The notes under the pieces were generated by a model. The model did no database searches. It saw only the letters and a list, made by a program, of their open reading frames with translations, and was not told the origin of the DNA. From JAJDYQ01 sp963662865 (GTDB taxonomy: Bacteria; Pseudomonadota; Gammaproteobacteria; JAJDYQ01), in contig OY759969.1 of NCBI GenBank assembly GCA_963662865.1, positions 2,294,001 to 2,358,000 on the forward strand: 64,000 nucleotides of DNA, in the 5' to 3' direction. Below are positions 7,684 through 16,130 of the stretch, in pieces (within the stretch, counting starts at the first letter, position 1; each line of letters opens with the position of its first letter). A program made the translations under genes and the position numbers.

Positions 7684-8658
7684 ATGTCACGCATAGAGAG
7701 CATCTGTGTATTAGGGGGAACCGGGTTTGTCGGCCATGCCGTTGTTCAGCAGTTGGTGACAACCGGTCGTAAAGTCATTGTCTTGAGCCGTCGCCCGGAA
7801 CGGGCCCGTGATCTTTTGCCTAATCCCGGTGTTCGCCTCATCAAGGCCGATATTCATCAGCAGAAAGTCCTGGAAAGATATTTCCAGGGCATGGATGCGG
7901 TAATCAACCTTGTCGGTATTCTCAATGAATTTCGCCATCAGTCTTTTCGTGATGCCCATGTCAAACTGCCCGGAAGTGTCATGCGTGCTTGCTGGAAGGC
8001 CGATGTTCCGCGCCTTTTGCATATGAGCGCACTAGGGGCGGACGCGGGTACCGGCAAAAGTGAATACCTGCGTACCAAGGGCGAAGCCGAGCAATTGCTG
8101 TATATTGATTCCGGCGATGACCTGCACGTTACCCGTTTTCGCCCATCGGTTATCTTCGGGCAAAACGATCAGTTTTTTAATCGCTTTGCCCGGCTATTGC
8201 GCTATACACCCTGGCTGTTTCCGCTGGCCTGCGGCAATGCATCACTGGCGCCAGTGTATGTCGAAGATGTCGCCCGCGCATTTGTCACCTCTCTGGAAGA
8301 CTCCGGCACGTACAATCAACGCTATGATCTGTGTGGCCCAAGTGAGTACTCACTGCGCGAACTGGTAGAATACACGGCGCAATTGCTCGGTCTCAGGCGC
8401 AGGGTAATCCCATTACCGGAGCGTGTTGCCATGTTGCAGGCGTTTTTCCTGGAAATGGTTCCGGGCAAACCTTTCAGCCTGGATAATTTCTACTCCCTGA
8501 AAACTGCCAGCCGCTGTGAAAACGATGGACTGCAATGTCTGGGTATTCAAGCCACACCACTTGAGGCAGTTGTGCCTCAGTATATGTTGGGGAAAACGCA
8601 TTGTTCGCGCTACGACCGATTTCGCAGATATGCCGGACATGGTAAAGACAACGCTTAA
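7684..8658 (+). CDS. NAD-dependent epimerase/NDUFA9-like protein
   Basis: A 324-residue short-chain dehydrogenase-type Rossmann protein. The N-terminal dinucleotide loop is VLGGTGFVGHAVV, and NLVGIL and LLHMSALGAD follow. The usual YxxxK appears as SEYLRTKGEAE. Its closest recognisable family is the atypical SDR group that includes complex I accessory subunit NDUFA9, whose bacterial members are often encoded just before cca, as here. The following cca gene starts 15 bp downstream, suggesting co-transcription. The reaction, if any, is unknown; it may bind NAD(P)H structurally. Confidence 0.82.
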   Translation: MSRIESICVLGGTGFVGHAVVQQLVTTGRKVIVLSRRPERARDLLPNPGVRLIKADIHQQKVLERYFQGMDAVINLVGILNEFRHQSFRDAHVKLPGSVMRACWKADVPRLLHMSALGADAGTGKSEYLRTKGEAEQLLYIDSGDDLHVTRFRPSVIFGQNDQFFNRFARLLRYTPWLFPLACGNASLAPVYVEDVARAFVTSLEDSGTYNQRYDLCGPSEYSLRELVEYTAQLLGLRRRVIPLPERVAMLQAFFLEMVPGKPFSLDNFYSLKTASRCENDGLQCLGIQATPLEAVVPQYMLGKTHCSRYDRFRRYAGHGKDNA

Positions 8659-8672
8659 CGAGGCCCTCTGAC

Positions 8673-9899
8673 TTGATACAGGCCTACCTTGTCGGCGGAG
8701 CGGTCCGTGATTCACTGCTGGGTCGAACTGTCAGTGAAAAGGACTGGGTTGTCGTTGATGCTACACCTGAAGAAATGATCAATGCCAGCTTCAAGCCGGT
8801 CGGCAGGGATTTCCCGGTATTCCTGCACCCTGAAACCCATGAGGAATACGCATTGGCCCGTATTGAGCGAAAAACTGCGCCCGGCTACCATGGTTTCAGC
8901 TTTCATGCCGCCCCCGACGTCACGTTGGAAGAAGACCTCAAGCGCCGCGACCTGACCATTAACGCCATCGCGCAAAGTGACGATGGTCAATTAATTGACC
9001 CTTATGGTGGGGTTGCAGATATTGAAAAGCGAGTGCTGCGGCACGTCTCTGATGCCTTTGCCGAGGACCCCGTTAGAATTCTGCGAGTCGCCCGCTTTGC
9101 TGCACGCTTTCACAGACACGGCTTTACCATCGCCGATAAAACCCAGCATCTGATGAGCCAAATGACGGACCAGGGAGAAGCGGATGCGCTGGTGCCTGAG
9201 CGTGTCTGGGCGGAAACCCGCAAGGCCCTGTCCGAAGACAAGCCCTCCGTATATTTTGAGGTTTTACGGGCCTGCGGTGCCCTCCAGAGACTATTTCCGG
9301 AGCTGGAGCGTTTATGGGGCGTCCCGCAACCCGGATACTGGCACCCCGAAATAAATACCGGTGTGCACGTGATGATGGCGCTGGATATGGCCGCCCGTTT
9401 AACCGGAGATGTTCAAGTGCGCTTTGCCGTTCTGACACATGATCTGGGCAAAGGCGCAACCTCGACGGACATCCTCCCCTCCCATCGTGGCCATGAGCAA
9501 CGCAGCGTTGAGCTGACCAGAAAAATGTGCAGTCGTTACAGGATACCCAGGCAATACCGCGATCTGGCCCTGGTGGCTGCGAAGTATCATGGCCATTTTC
9601 ACCGGGTCGCCGAAATGAAGTCATCAACCATTCTAAAAGTCCTGCACGGTATTGACGCATTTCGGAAACCGGCGCGTTTCCGCCAATACGTGCTGGCCTG
9701 TGAAGCCGATTCACGGGGTAGAACCGGGTTCGAGGAGACTATTCCACAACAGGCAGAGCAGATACAGGCATGCTATGAGGCCGCCACCTCGGTGGATATC
9801 CCGACAATTATCCGGGGACTCAAGGGGGAACAGGCAAAAATTGCTATTGATAATGCTCGTATTGCGGCAATTGACAAACTGGGGTTGCGGCAGAGCTGA
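8673..9899 (+). CDS. cca: multifunctional CCA-adding enzyme
   Basis: A class II tRNA nucleotidyltransferase of 408 residues that builds or repairs the 3' CCA of tRNAs. The N-terminal YLVGGAVRDSLLG and the EKDWVVVDATPEEM region hold the catalytic carboxylates. RRDLTINAIA and DPVRILRVARFAARF are the nucleotide-recognition motifs. A C-terminal HD domain (VLTHDLGKGAT) is present, as in the proteobacterial long form with phosphatase/phosphodiesterase activity. It starts with TTG at 8673, preceded by GAGG. Confidence 0.95.
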   Translation: MIQAYLVGGAVRDSLLGRTVSEKDWVVVDATPEEMINASFKPVGRDFPVFLHPETHEEYALARIERKTAPGYHGFSFHAAPDVTLEEDLKRRDLTINAIAQSDDGQLIDPYGGVADIEKRVLRHVSDAFAEDPVRILRVARFAARFHRHGFTIADKTQHLMSQMTDQGEADALVPERVWAETRKALSEDKPSVYFEVLRACGALQRLFPELERLWGVPQPGYWHPEINTGVHVMMALDMAARLTGDVQVRFAVLTHDLGKGATSTDILPSHRGHEQRSVELTRKMCSRYRIPRQYRDLALVAAKYHGHFHRVAEMKSSTILKVLHGIDAFRKPARFRQYVLACEADSRGRTGFEETIPQQAEQIQACYEAATSVDIPTIIRGLKGEQAKIAIDNARIAAIDKLGLRQS

Positions 9900-9976
9900 T
9901 TTATATTATTCCGTCCAACACGTCCCGGGGAGTTCTGATAAAATGGGCGTATTCGCATCAATCAAAGGAATACACC

Positions 9977-10360
9977 ATGCCAACCATTATTGCCACAGAC
10001 AAGGCACCCCAGGCCATTGGCACTTACTCTCAGGCCGTAAAAGCCGGTAATACCGTCTATATTTCCGGGCAGATTCCACTGGTACCTGAAACCATGCAGC
10101 CGGTTGCAGGCGATATGGAAGCCAGTATCCGTCGCGTGTTTGAAAGTCTCAAGGCCATCTGCGAGCAAGCAGGCGGTTCCCTGACCAATATCGTTAAGCT
10201 GAATATTTTCCTGACGGATCTCGGCAATTTCGCATTGGTAAACGAGGTCATGGCGACCTACTTTGAACAGCCTTACCCAGCGCGGGCGGCAGTGGAAGTG
10301 GCTGCACTTCCCAAAGGCGTCGAAGTCGAAATGGATGCTGTCATGGTTATTGATGGTTGA
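9977..10360 (+). CDS. ridA: RidA family reactive intermediate deaminase
   Basis: A 127-residue trimeric RidA/YjgF protein that hydrolyses reactive enamine/imine intermediates made by PLP enzymes. The hallmarks are GTYSQAVKAGNTVYISGQIP, the LTNIVKLNIFL strand with the substrate-binding arginine region (YPARAAVEVAALPKG), and the terminal EMDAVMVI. An AAGGAA ribosome binding site precedes the ATG. It sits directly before recG. Confidence 0.95.
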   Translation: MPTIIATDKAPQAIGTYSQAVKAGNTVYISGQIPLVPETMQPVAGDMEASIRRVFESLKAICEQAGGSLTNIVKLNIFLTDLGNFALVNEVMATYFEQPYPARAAVEVAALPKGVEVEMDAVMVIDG

Positions 10361-10423
10361 TCTGTATCCCAACCATCAGGTCACAGCCCCCCGCTGCTCG
10401 CCTCTTATATGGTGAATGTGTAA

Positions 10424-12511
10424 TTGGGTCCCTCGACAGATCTGAAATTCCCTGTTACCGCATTGCGCGGTGTTGGCAGTCGGATTGCTGAAAAGCTACA
10501 GGACCTGGGCATTGAAACTATCCAGGACCTGTTATTTCATTTGCCCTCGCGTTACGAGGATCGTACGCGCATCGTACCTCTGGACAGTCTACGGCATGGC
10601 CACCGGGTGGCAATAGAAGGCCGAATTGAATCCACCGAGATCGTCTATCGGCGTCGACGTATGATGCTTTGTCGCCTCTTTGATGGGACAGGTTCCATTA
10701 CACTGCGCTTCTTTCACTTCAGCCAGCAACAGAAGAAGGGTCTGTCACGTGGTACGCGACTGCACTGTTACGGTGAGGTGCGCAGTGGTTTTGATGGGTT
10801 CGAGATGGTACACCCGGAATACCAGCGGTTGATTGACGGCGAGATTCAGCAGATGGAAGAATCGCTGACCGCAATCTACCCCGCTACAGAGGGTGTCCAC
10901 CAGCTAACGCTGCGCAGATTGATAGATCAGGCGCTGGCCTTGATCGATAAAAATACCGCCGTTGAGGAATTAATACCTGCCGGACTGTATCACGATGACA
11001 GCGGCCTTACCCTGGCAGAGGCGCTGCAATACCTGCACCGACCACCGCCGGATGCCCCCCAGGAATTAATGAAAGACCGATGTCACCCTTGCCAGAGGCG
11101 GCTCGCCTTCGAGGAACTGTTGGCACATAATGTCAGTCTGCGCCTCATGCGAAAACGCATACAGCGACATGTTGCTCCGGCCATGGGTGACGGTATGAAC
11201 CTGTATAAAAAACTGCTGTCGCGGCTGGATTTTGAGCTGACCGGTGCTCAAACTCGGGTGATCTCGGAAATTATCGAGGATCTGAAGCGGGCGCACCCCA
11301 TGATGCGTCTGGTACAGGGCGATGTCGGCTCCGGCAAAACGGTCGTCGCGGCCATTGCCGCACTACAGACCATCGAGAGTGGATATCAGGTCGCACTCAT
11401 GGCCCCAACCGAAATATTGGCCGAGCAACATTTCCGCAACATGGACAACTGGTTCACGCCACTCGATATCGAGCTGGCCTGGTTATCCGGAAAACAAAAA
11501 GGCAAGGCCCGCCAGCAGGCCCTGTACAAAGTCGAAAGTGGCGAAGCCAGGCTGATCGTGGGAACCCATGCCCTGTTCCAGGAAGAGGTGATATTCAGCA
11601 AACTGGGATTGATGATTGTCGATGAACAACATCGCTTTGGTGTACACCAGCGATTAAAGCTGATGGAAAAAGGCGCACAGGATGACGCACGGCCGCATCA
11701 AATGATTATGACCGCCACGCCAATACCGCGAACCCTGGCGATGACCGCCTATGCCGATCTCGATACCTCAATTATTGATGAGATGCCGCCCGGGCGACAA
11801 CCGGTAATGACTGCGATTATTGCCGAAGAGCGGCGCAATGAAATTATTGAACGCGTTAAGCAGGCCTGTGTACAGGGCCGCCAGACCTATTGGGTCTGTC
11901 CGTTAGTCGAGGAATCCGAAGCGCTACAGGCGCAGGCCGCCACAGAAACCGAAGCCACACTGAAAGAACAGCTGCCGGATCTGAAAATCCGGCTCATACA
12001 CGGTCGCTTAAAAACAATGGAAAAAGAACAAATCATGCAAAGCTTCAAGGCCGGAGATATTGATTTACTGGTTGCGACGACGGTCATTGAAGTCGGTGTC
12101 GATGTGCCCAATGCCTCATTAATGATCATCGAAAATGCCGAACGCCTCGGACTTTCCCAACTCCACCAGCTACGCGGACGTGTTGGACGAGGCAGCGAAA
12201 AAAGCTCCTGTGTATTGATGTATAAATCACCATTAGGGGTTATCGCCAAAGAAAGGCTGTCCATTATGCGAAAGACCAGTGACGGCTTTGAAATCGCCAG
12301 ACGGGACCTGGAAATACGTGGCCCCGGCGAAGTGCTCGGCACACGCCAGACGGGTGTGCTTGATCTCAGAATCGCCGACTTGATACGTGACCAGGAAATG
12401 ATGCCAATGGTAGTGAATGCCTCGAAAGCTGTATTTGATAAACATCCGGAAATGATTGAACCGTTATTGCATCGGTGGCTGAAACAGGGGTTACAATTTG
12501 CCGGAGTATAA
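10424..12511 (+). CDS. recG: ATP-dependent DNA helicase RecG
   Basis: A superfamily 2 helicase of 695 residues that regresses stalled forks and processes branched DNA. The N-terminal wedge/OB domain is recognised by LRGVGSRIAEKLQDLGI and FHLPSRYEDRT. Helicase motifs follow: GDVGSGKT (Walker A), DEQHRFGV (motif II), MTATPIPRT (III), TTVIEVGVDVPNASLM (V) and QLRGRVGRG (VI). The start is a TTG at 10424; no ATG fits better. Length is typical. Confidence 0.96.
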   Translation: MGPSTDLKFPVTALRGVGSRIAEKLQDLGIETIQDLLFHLPSRYEDRTRIVPLDSLRHGHRVAIEGRIESTEIVYRRRRMMLCRLFDGTGSITLRFFHFSQQQKKGLSRGTRLHCYGEVRSGFDGFEMVHPEYQRLIDGEIQQMEESLTAIYPATEGVHQLTLRRLIDQALALIDKNTAVEELIPAGLYHDDSGLTLAEALQYLHRPPPDAPQELMKDRCHPCQRRLAFEELLAHNVSLRLMRKRIQRHVAPAMGDGMNLYKKLLSRLDFELTGAQTRVISEIIEDLKRAHPMMRLVQGDVGSGKTVVAAIAALQTIESGYQVALMAPTEILAEQHFRNMDNWFTPLDIELAWLSGKQKGKARQQALYKVESGEARLIVGTHALFQEEVIFSKLGLMIVDEQHRFGVHQRLKLMEKGAQDDARPHQMIMTATPIPRTLAMTAYADLDTSIIDEMPPGRQPVMTAIIAEERRNEIIERVKQACVQGRQTYWVCPLVEESEALQAQAATETEATLKEQLPDLKIRLIHGRLKTMEKEQIMQSFKAGDIDLLVATTVIEVGVDVPNASLMIIENAERLGLSQLHQLRGRVGRGSEKSSCVLMYKSPLGVIAKERLSIMRKTSDGFEIARRDLEIRGPGEVLGTRQTGVLDLRIADLIRDQEMMPMVVNASKAVFDKHPEMIEPLLHRWLKQGLQFAGV

Positions 12512-12554
12512 AATTCACGGGCCCGCGATCTGAGCCCTATATTCTGCCCTGACG

Positions 12555-13526
12555 TTAATCATCGCGCCCACAGACACCGACGCTATCCGGCAGCCTCAAG
12601 GCCCCGGTCAAATCACCAATAGACCCAATCTCCATGCCATCCATATACTCGACCAGACCGTTGTTGATCCGCTTACAGACGATGGGGTCATAGAACAGGG
12701 CAGTACCAACCCCAATTGTGGTTGCGCCGGCCAGTAAAAATTCCACGGCATCATTCGCCGAGGCGATGCCGCCCTGGCCAATAATCGGAATATTGTGTTT
12801 CTTTGCTACCTGATAAACCTCATGCACCTTGAGTAACGCAATTGGTTTTATAGCCGGGCCGGAGAGTCCCCCCTGCACACTGCCGATAATCGGTACCCGG
12901 TTCTCAATATCAACAGCCATTCCAACCAGAGTATTAATAACAGCAAGGCCATCGGTGCCGGCATCAATACAGCGTCGGGCATTTTCAGCAATATCGGTCT
13001 GATTTGGGGACAGCTTGGTAATGATTGGTTTACTGGTAACGGCCCGGCAGGCCCCGACCACCCTTGCCGACATGTCCGGGTCATTTCCAAATGCCGCACC
13101 GCCCTGTTTGACATTCGGGCAGGAAATATTGATCTCAATGGCATCTACGGGGGAGCCATCAAATCTGTGCACGACATCGACGTATTCCGCTACAGTCGAA
13201 CCCGAGGCATTGGCGAAGAATCTGGTTTCTTCGAAATCCAGCGTCGGCAGGATATCGTCGATAACGGCATCAACTCCGGGATTTTGCAGGCCAATGGCGT
13301 TGATCACGCCCGCCGGAACCTCAGCCAGACGATGCGGAGGATTCCCCAGACGCGCCGTTCCCGTCGTTCCCTTCAGGCAGACTGCGCCGACATCACGATT
13401 ACTGAATCCTTCTATACGTGTGTACTCCTCGCCGAACCCGACACAGCCGGAAAGCAGTACAATAGGACTACCCAGCTCAATACCACAAAAGGATACCTTT
13501 AATCGCGAGTCTAGCTCATGCTGCAT
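12555..13526 (-). CDS. class 1 dihydroorotate dehydrogenase (PyrD, 1B-like)
   Basis: A ~323-residue FMN (beta-alpha)8-barrel oxidising dihydroorotate to orotate. The catalytic cysteine motif is EINISCPNVKQGG, i.e. class 1 (class 2 uses serine). FMN-binding loops include IIGQGGIASANDAVEF and LAGATTIGVGTALF. Class 1B enzymes normally work with an iron-sulfur/FAD subunit PyrK, which is not in the window. Most gammaproteobacteria rely on the membrane class 2 enzyme, so this may be a paralogue with another dihydropyrimidine or related substrate. The start chosen is the ATG at 13526; the frame extends to a TTG at 13541. Either way its 5' end overlaps the divergent trmL. Confidence 0.82.
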   Translation of the reverse strand: MQHELDSRLKVSFCGIELGSPIVLLSGCVGFGEEYTRIEGFSNRDVGAVCLKGTTGTARLGNPPHRLAEVPAGVINAIGLQNPGVDAVIDDILPTLDFEETRFFANASGSTVAEYVDVVHRFDGSPVDAIEINISCPNVKQGGAAFGNDPDMSARVVGACRAVTSKPIITKLSPNQTDIAENARRCIDAGTDGLAVINTLVGMAVDIENRVPIIGSVQGGLSGPAIKPIALLKVHEVYQVAKKHNIPIIGQGGIASANDAVEFLLAGATTIGVGTALFYDPIVCKRINNGLVEYMDGMEIGSIGDLTGALRLPDSVGVCGRDD

Positions 13527-13979
13527 GTTGTGCTCTATCAACCGGAAATCCCCCCGAATACAGGCAACATTATACGGTTATGCGCCAATACAGGCGCGAC
13601 CTTACACCTGATTCATCCACTTGGTTTTTCCCTTGAGGGGAAAAAACTGCGACGGGCTGGCCTGGACTACCATGAATGGTGCGATGTACAGGAATACCTC
13701 AACTGGCAGGAATTTCTAATAACGGCGAAGCCATCACGGTTATTGGCCTTTTCAACCAAAGGGGAGAAAGTCTATTCGGAACATCGCTTTGCGGAAGGCG
13801 ATGCCCTGATATTCGGTCCCGAAACTCGTGGATTACCGGCAGAAATTCTGGAATCTTTACCGGCAAACCGGCGTCTGCGCCTGCCGATGCTGGCGCACAG
13901 CCGCAGCCTGAATCTCTCTAACACGGTCGCGGTGGCGCTTTATGAAGCCTGGCGCCAACTGGGTTTCGCTGCCGATTAG
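13518..13979 (+). CDS. trmL: tRNA (cytidine/uridine-2'-O-)-methyltransferase TrmL
   Basis: A 153-residue SPOUT methyltransferase that 2'-O-methylates the wobble nucleotide of tRNA-Leu isoacceptors. The N-terminal VLYQPEIPPNTGNIIRLCAN, the FGPETRGLP loop and the knot element LPMLAHSRSLNLSNTVAVAL are intact. The ATG at 13518 is the family-typical start and overlaps the 5' end of the opposite-strand pyrD by 9 bp. A good terminator lies at 14109-14147. Confidence 0.95.
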   Translation: MLHVVLYQPEIPPNTGNIIRLCANTGATLHLIHPLGFSLEGKKLRRAGLDYHEWCDVQEYLNWQEFLITAKPSRLLAFSTKGEKVYSEHRFAEGDALIFGPETRGLPAEILESLPANRRLRLPMLAHSRSLNLSNTVAVALYEAWRQLGFAAD

Positions 13980-14108
13980 ATTAGCAACAGTTTAATGGAA
14001 CTTAGTCCGGATCCTGGACTCAAACTCCCTACGACGCTTTGACCATGAGCGTTTTCCCGCGTTCCTCCCTGAGCGGGACCCGGCACATACCCCCGCCGGG
14101 CTTTATTT

Positions 14109-14147
14109 GCCCTGATATTTTCTCAAATATCGGGGCACTTCTTTTTT
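14109..14147 (+). terminator. rho-independent terminator after trmL
   Basis: A 12-bp stem GCCCTGATATTT / AAATATCGGGGC (one T-G wobble) with a TCTC loop at 14109-14136 is followed by ACTTCTTTTTT. It lies ~130 bp past the trmL stop and runs into the stop codon of the convergent engB. The A-rich complement is short, so it is best on the + strand. Confidence 0.85.
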
Positions 14148-14754
14148 AATAAGGCAGGGGCTGCCCAAGCCACTGTTCGATTTTCTCCCTGGCCTCATTC
14201 AACCCGCGCCTGTCTGCGGCTGAAAACAACTGCATACTGATATTGGTGTCTGTTTTCGCCAGCCGGGAACGAACACTGCACAGCGTTGCGCTTGCCGGGC
14301 CATGCCTTAATTTATCGCTTTTAGTCAGCAAACAGTGGATCGGTATCCCGATATCCGAGACCCAGTTGATCAGTTGCAGATCCAGATCTTTCAGTGGATG
14401 TCGAACATCCATTATCACCAGCAGCCCCACCAGACCGGCACGGGTTTCAAAATACGCTCCGAGCGTCTGATCCCAATGCTGGCGCAACTTTGGCGGCACC
14501 CTGGCATAGCCATACCCCGGTAAATCCACCAGATAGCGTCGTTCGGCCAGCTCAAAATAATTAATCTGTCGGGTTCGTCCCGGTTGCTTGCCGGTCCTTG
14601 CCAGACCACCAATTCCGGTAATCACGTTTAAGGCGCTGGATTTGCCGGCGTTAGAACGCCCGGCAATTGCGACCTCCAGGCCAGTATCCGGCAGGCACTG
14701 GTCGAGACTGTGCGCACCCCGGATAAAGCGGGCTTGTGAGAAATTGATCGGCAT
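14146..14754 (-). CDS. engB: ribosome biogenesis GTP-binding protein YsxC/EngB
   Basis: A 202-residue TRAFAC GTPase needed for late large-subunit assembly. G1 is GRSNAGKSS, G3 is DLPGYGYA and G4 is TKSDKL; the effector loop GKQPGRTRQINYF is typical of EngB. It is transcribed toward trmL and shares the terminator region. Confidence 0.96.
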   Translation of the reverse strand: MPINFSQARFIRGAHSLDQCLPDTGLEVAIAGRSNAGKSSALNVITGIGGLARTGKQPGRTRQINYFELAERRYLVDLPGYGYARVPPKLRQHWDQTLGAYFETRAGLVGLLVIMDVRHPLKDLDLQLINWVSDIGIPIHCLLTKSDKLRHGPASATLCSVRSRLAKTDTNISMQLFSAADRRGLNEAREKIEQWLGQPLPY

Positions 14755-14939
14755 AAAGCTTTATTATTTTTTGGAGAACCCTTGCTTAAATCGGGTCTCC
14801 CCTGAGACGGTATCCGGACTGTCTGCCACTGTCAACGCAATGTCCAGATTCAGTCCCTGAAGCGCCCATACATGCCCTTGCCTGGGTGCCGCAAAATCCG
14901 TACTCTATGCGATCTGTCTTTATGCAGGAGTGACGAATT

Positions 14940-15590
14940 ATGGATGCCGAGCTGGCCCGTTTTAACATGGTGGAGCAGCAAATCCGAACCTGGGACGTGC
15001 TGGATGACCGTGTGCTGAACCTTGTCAGCCGCGTGCAGCGCGAGCGCTATGTGCCTGAAAAATACCAGGAACTTGCCTTCGCAGACATGCGGCTCCCTCT
15101 CAGCCCCGAAGCCAGCATGATGGAACCCAAACTCGAAGCCCGCATCCTGCAGTCGCTGGATATCCGAGAGGATAGTCGAGTGCTTGAAATTGGCACCGGC
15201 AGTGGCTATCTGACCGCCTGTCTGGCCGAACTGGCCGATTCGGTCGTCAGCTATGAAATTGATAAGAGCCTACACAGGCGGGCAGGCTACAATCTGGCGG
15301 ACGACGGCTATGAGAATCTATCCCTTCGCATTGGTGACGCCATGAATCTGCAATTAAATGAGCAATTCGACATCATTGTGCTCACCGGCTCATTACCGAT
15401 CATGGACAAACGCTTTCATGGCCTGCTCAAAATCGATGGCAGGATGTTTATGATTGTCGGGGAAGAGCCGGCCATGGAGGCTCTGTTGATTACTCGCGTC
15501 GGCAAAAAGGAGTGGTCCCGGGAAAGCCTGTTTGAGACAGAGCTTGCCCCTCTGATAAATGCCAGGGCACCGTCGTCTTTCAAACTTTAG
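14940..15590 (+). CDS. protein-L-isoaspartate O-methyltransferase family protein
   Basis: A 216-residue class I SAM methyltransferase. The SAM-binding motif I is VLEIGTGSGYLTACLA, with motif II around DIIVLTGSLP. The fold and N-terminal RFNMVEQQIRTWDVLDDRV fit the isoaspartyl methyltransferase (Pcm) family as found next to tolC in many gammaproteobacteria. The usual Pcm substrate loop with a TISQP-like motif is replaced by LPLSPEASMMEPK, so true L-isoaspartate repair is doubtful. AGGAGTG precedes the ATG. A rhodanese gene and tolC follow. Confidence 0.8.
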   Translation: MDAELARFNMVEQQIRTWDVLDDRVLNLVSRVQRERYVPEKYQELAFADMRLPLSPEASMMEPKLEARILQSLDIREDSRVLEIGTGSGYLTACLAELADSVVSYEIDKSLHRRAGYNLADDGYENLSLRIGDAMNLQLNEQFDIIVLTGSLPIMDKRFHGLLKIDGRMFMIVGEEPAMEALLITRVGKKEWSRESLFETELAPLINARAPSSFKL

Positions 15591-15726
15591 CAGGCCGTTG
15601 AAATTCGCTCAGGCGAGTGCGAGACAAGACAAAAATGGCCGAAAAGCGCAGTTTACACAGAGTCAATGAGCATTTTGAGGTCATTTTTAACGCCATATCG
15701 TACCGCGGTAGAATTTCAATCACCTG
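15591..15726. repeat. MITE-like element with inverted ends
   Basis: A 136-bp intergenic segment between the methyltransferase-like and rhodanese genes. Its ends are inverted copies: CAGG-N3-TTGAAATTC at 15591-15606 and the complement GAATTTCAA-N3-CCTG at 15711-15726, 13 of 16 positions fixed. The interior has no ORF. It looks like a miniature non-autonomous element; no second copy with the same ends was found in this window. Confidence 0.5.
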
Positions 15727-15750
15727 TTAGGCACCCGGGCGGATAGCAGC

Positions 15751-16065
15751 ATGCACCACTTTACAGCGTCTGAGCTGGCGGCTTATCTGGAAACTAATAA
15801 GCCACTATTGCTGGATGTGCGAGAGCCGTGGGAATACCGGCTTTGTCATATTGATGGTTCGCGGCACGTCCCCATGCGACATATCCCGGAAATAATGGAT
15901 CAACTGCCCACGGACGGGGATATTATTGTCATCTGTCACCACGGTATACGCTCACAAGCGGTATGTAACTACCTGGAGCAACAGGGGATTCGCAATACCA
16001 TTAACCTTACTGGCGGAGTGGACGCCTGGGCCAGACAGGTCGATACCTCAATGCAAACTTACTGA
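15751..16065 (+). CDS. rhodanese-like sulfurtransferase
   Basis: A single rhodanese domain of 104 residues. LLLDVREPWEYRLCHIDGS is the N-terminal signature, and the active-site loop is CHHGIRS, with the cysteine that forms the persulfide. It could move sulfane sulfur to cyanide or protein acceptors; the natural acceptor is unknown. No signal peptide, so cytoplasmic. tolC begins shortly after, so co-transcription is likely. Confidence 0.9.
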   Translation: MHHFTASELAAYLETNKPLLLDVREPWEYRLCHIDGSRHVPMRHIPEIMDQLPTDGDIIVICHHGIRSQAVCNYLEQQGIRNTINLTGGVDAWARQVDTSMQTY

Positions 16066-16130
16066 CTCGAATGATTGTAGGTTTTAAACTGGTAAGCATA
16101 ATAACCAAACTGAACAACCCGGGAAATATC

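Noticed and set aside
15598..15660. GAGACAAGACAAAA in the 15.6-kb element as another copy of the TTTGTCTCAT repeat family
   Set aside because: Only ~10 bases are similar and the surrounding blocks differ, so it was kept as a separate element.
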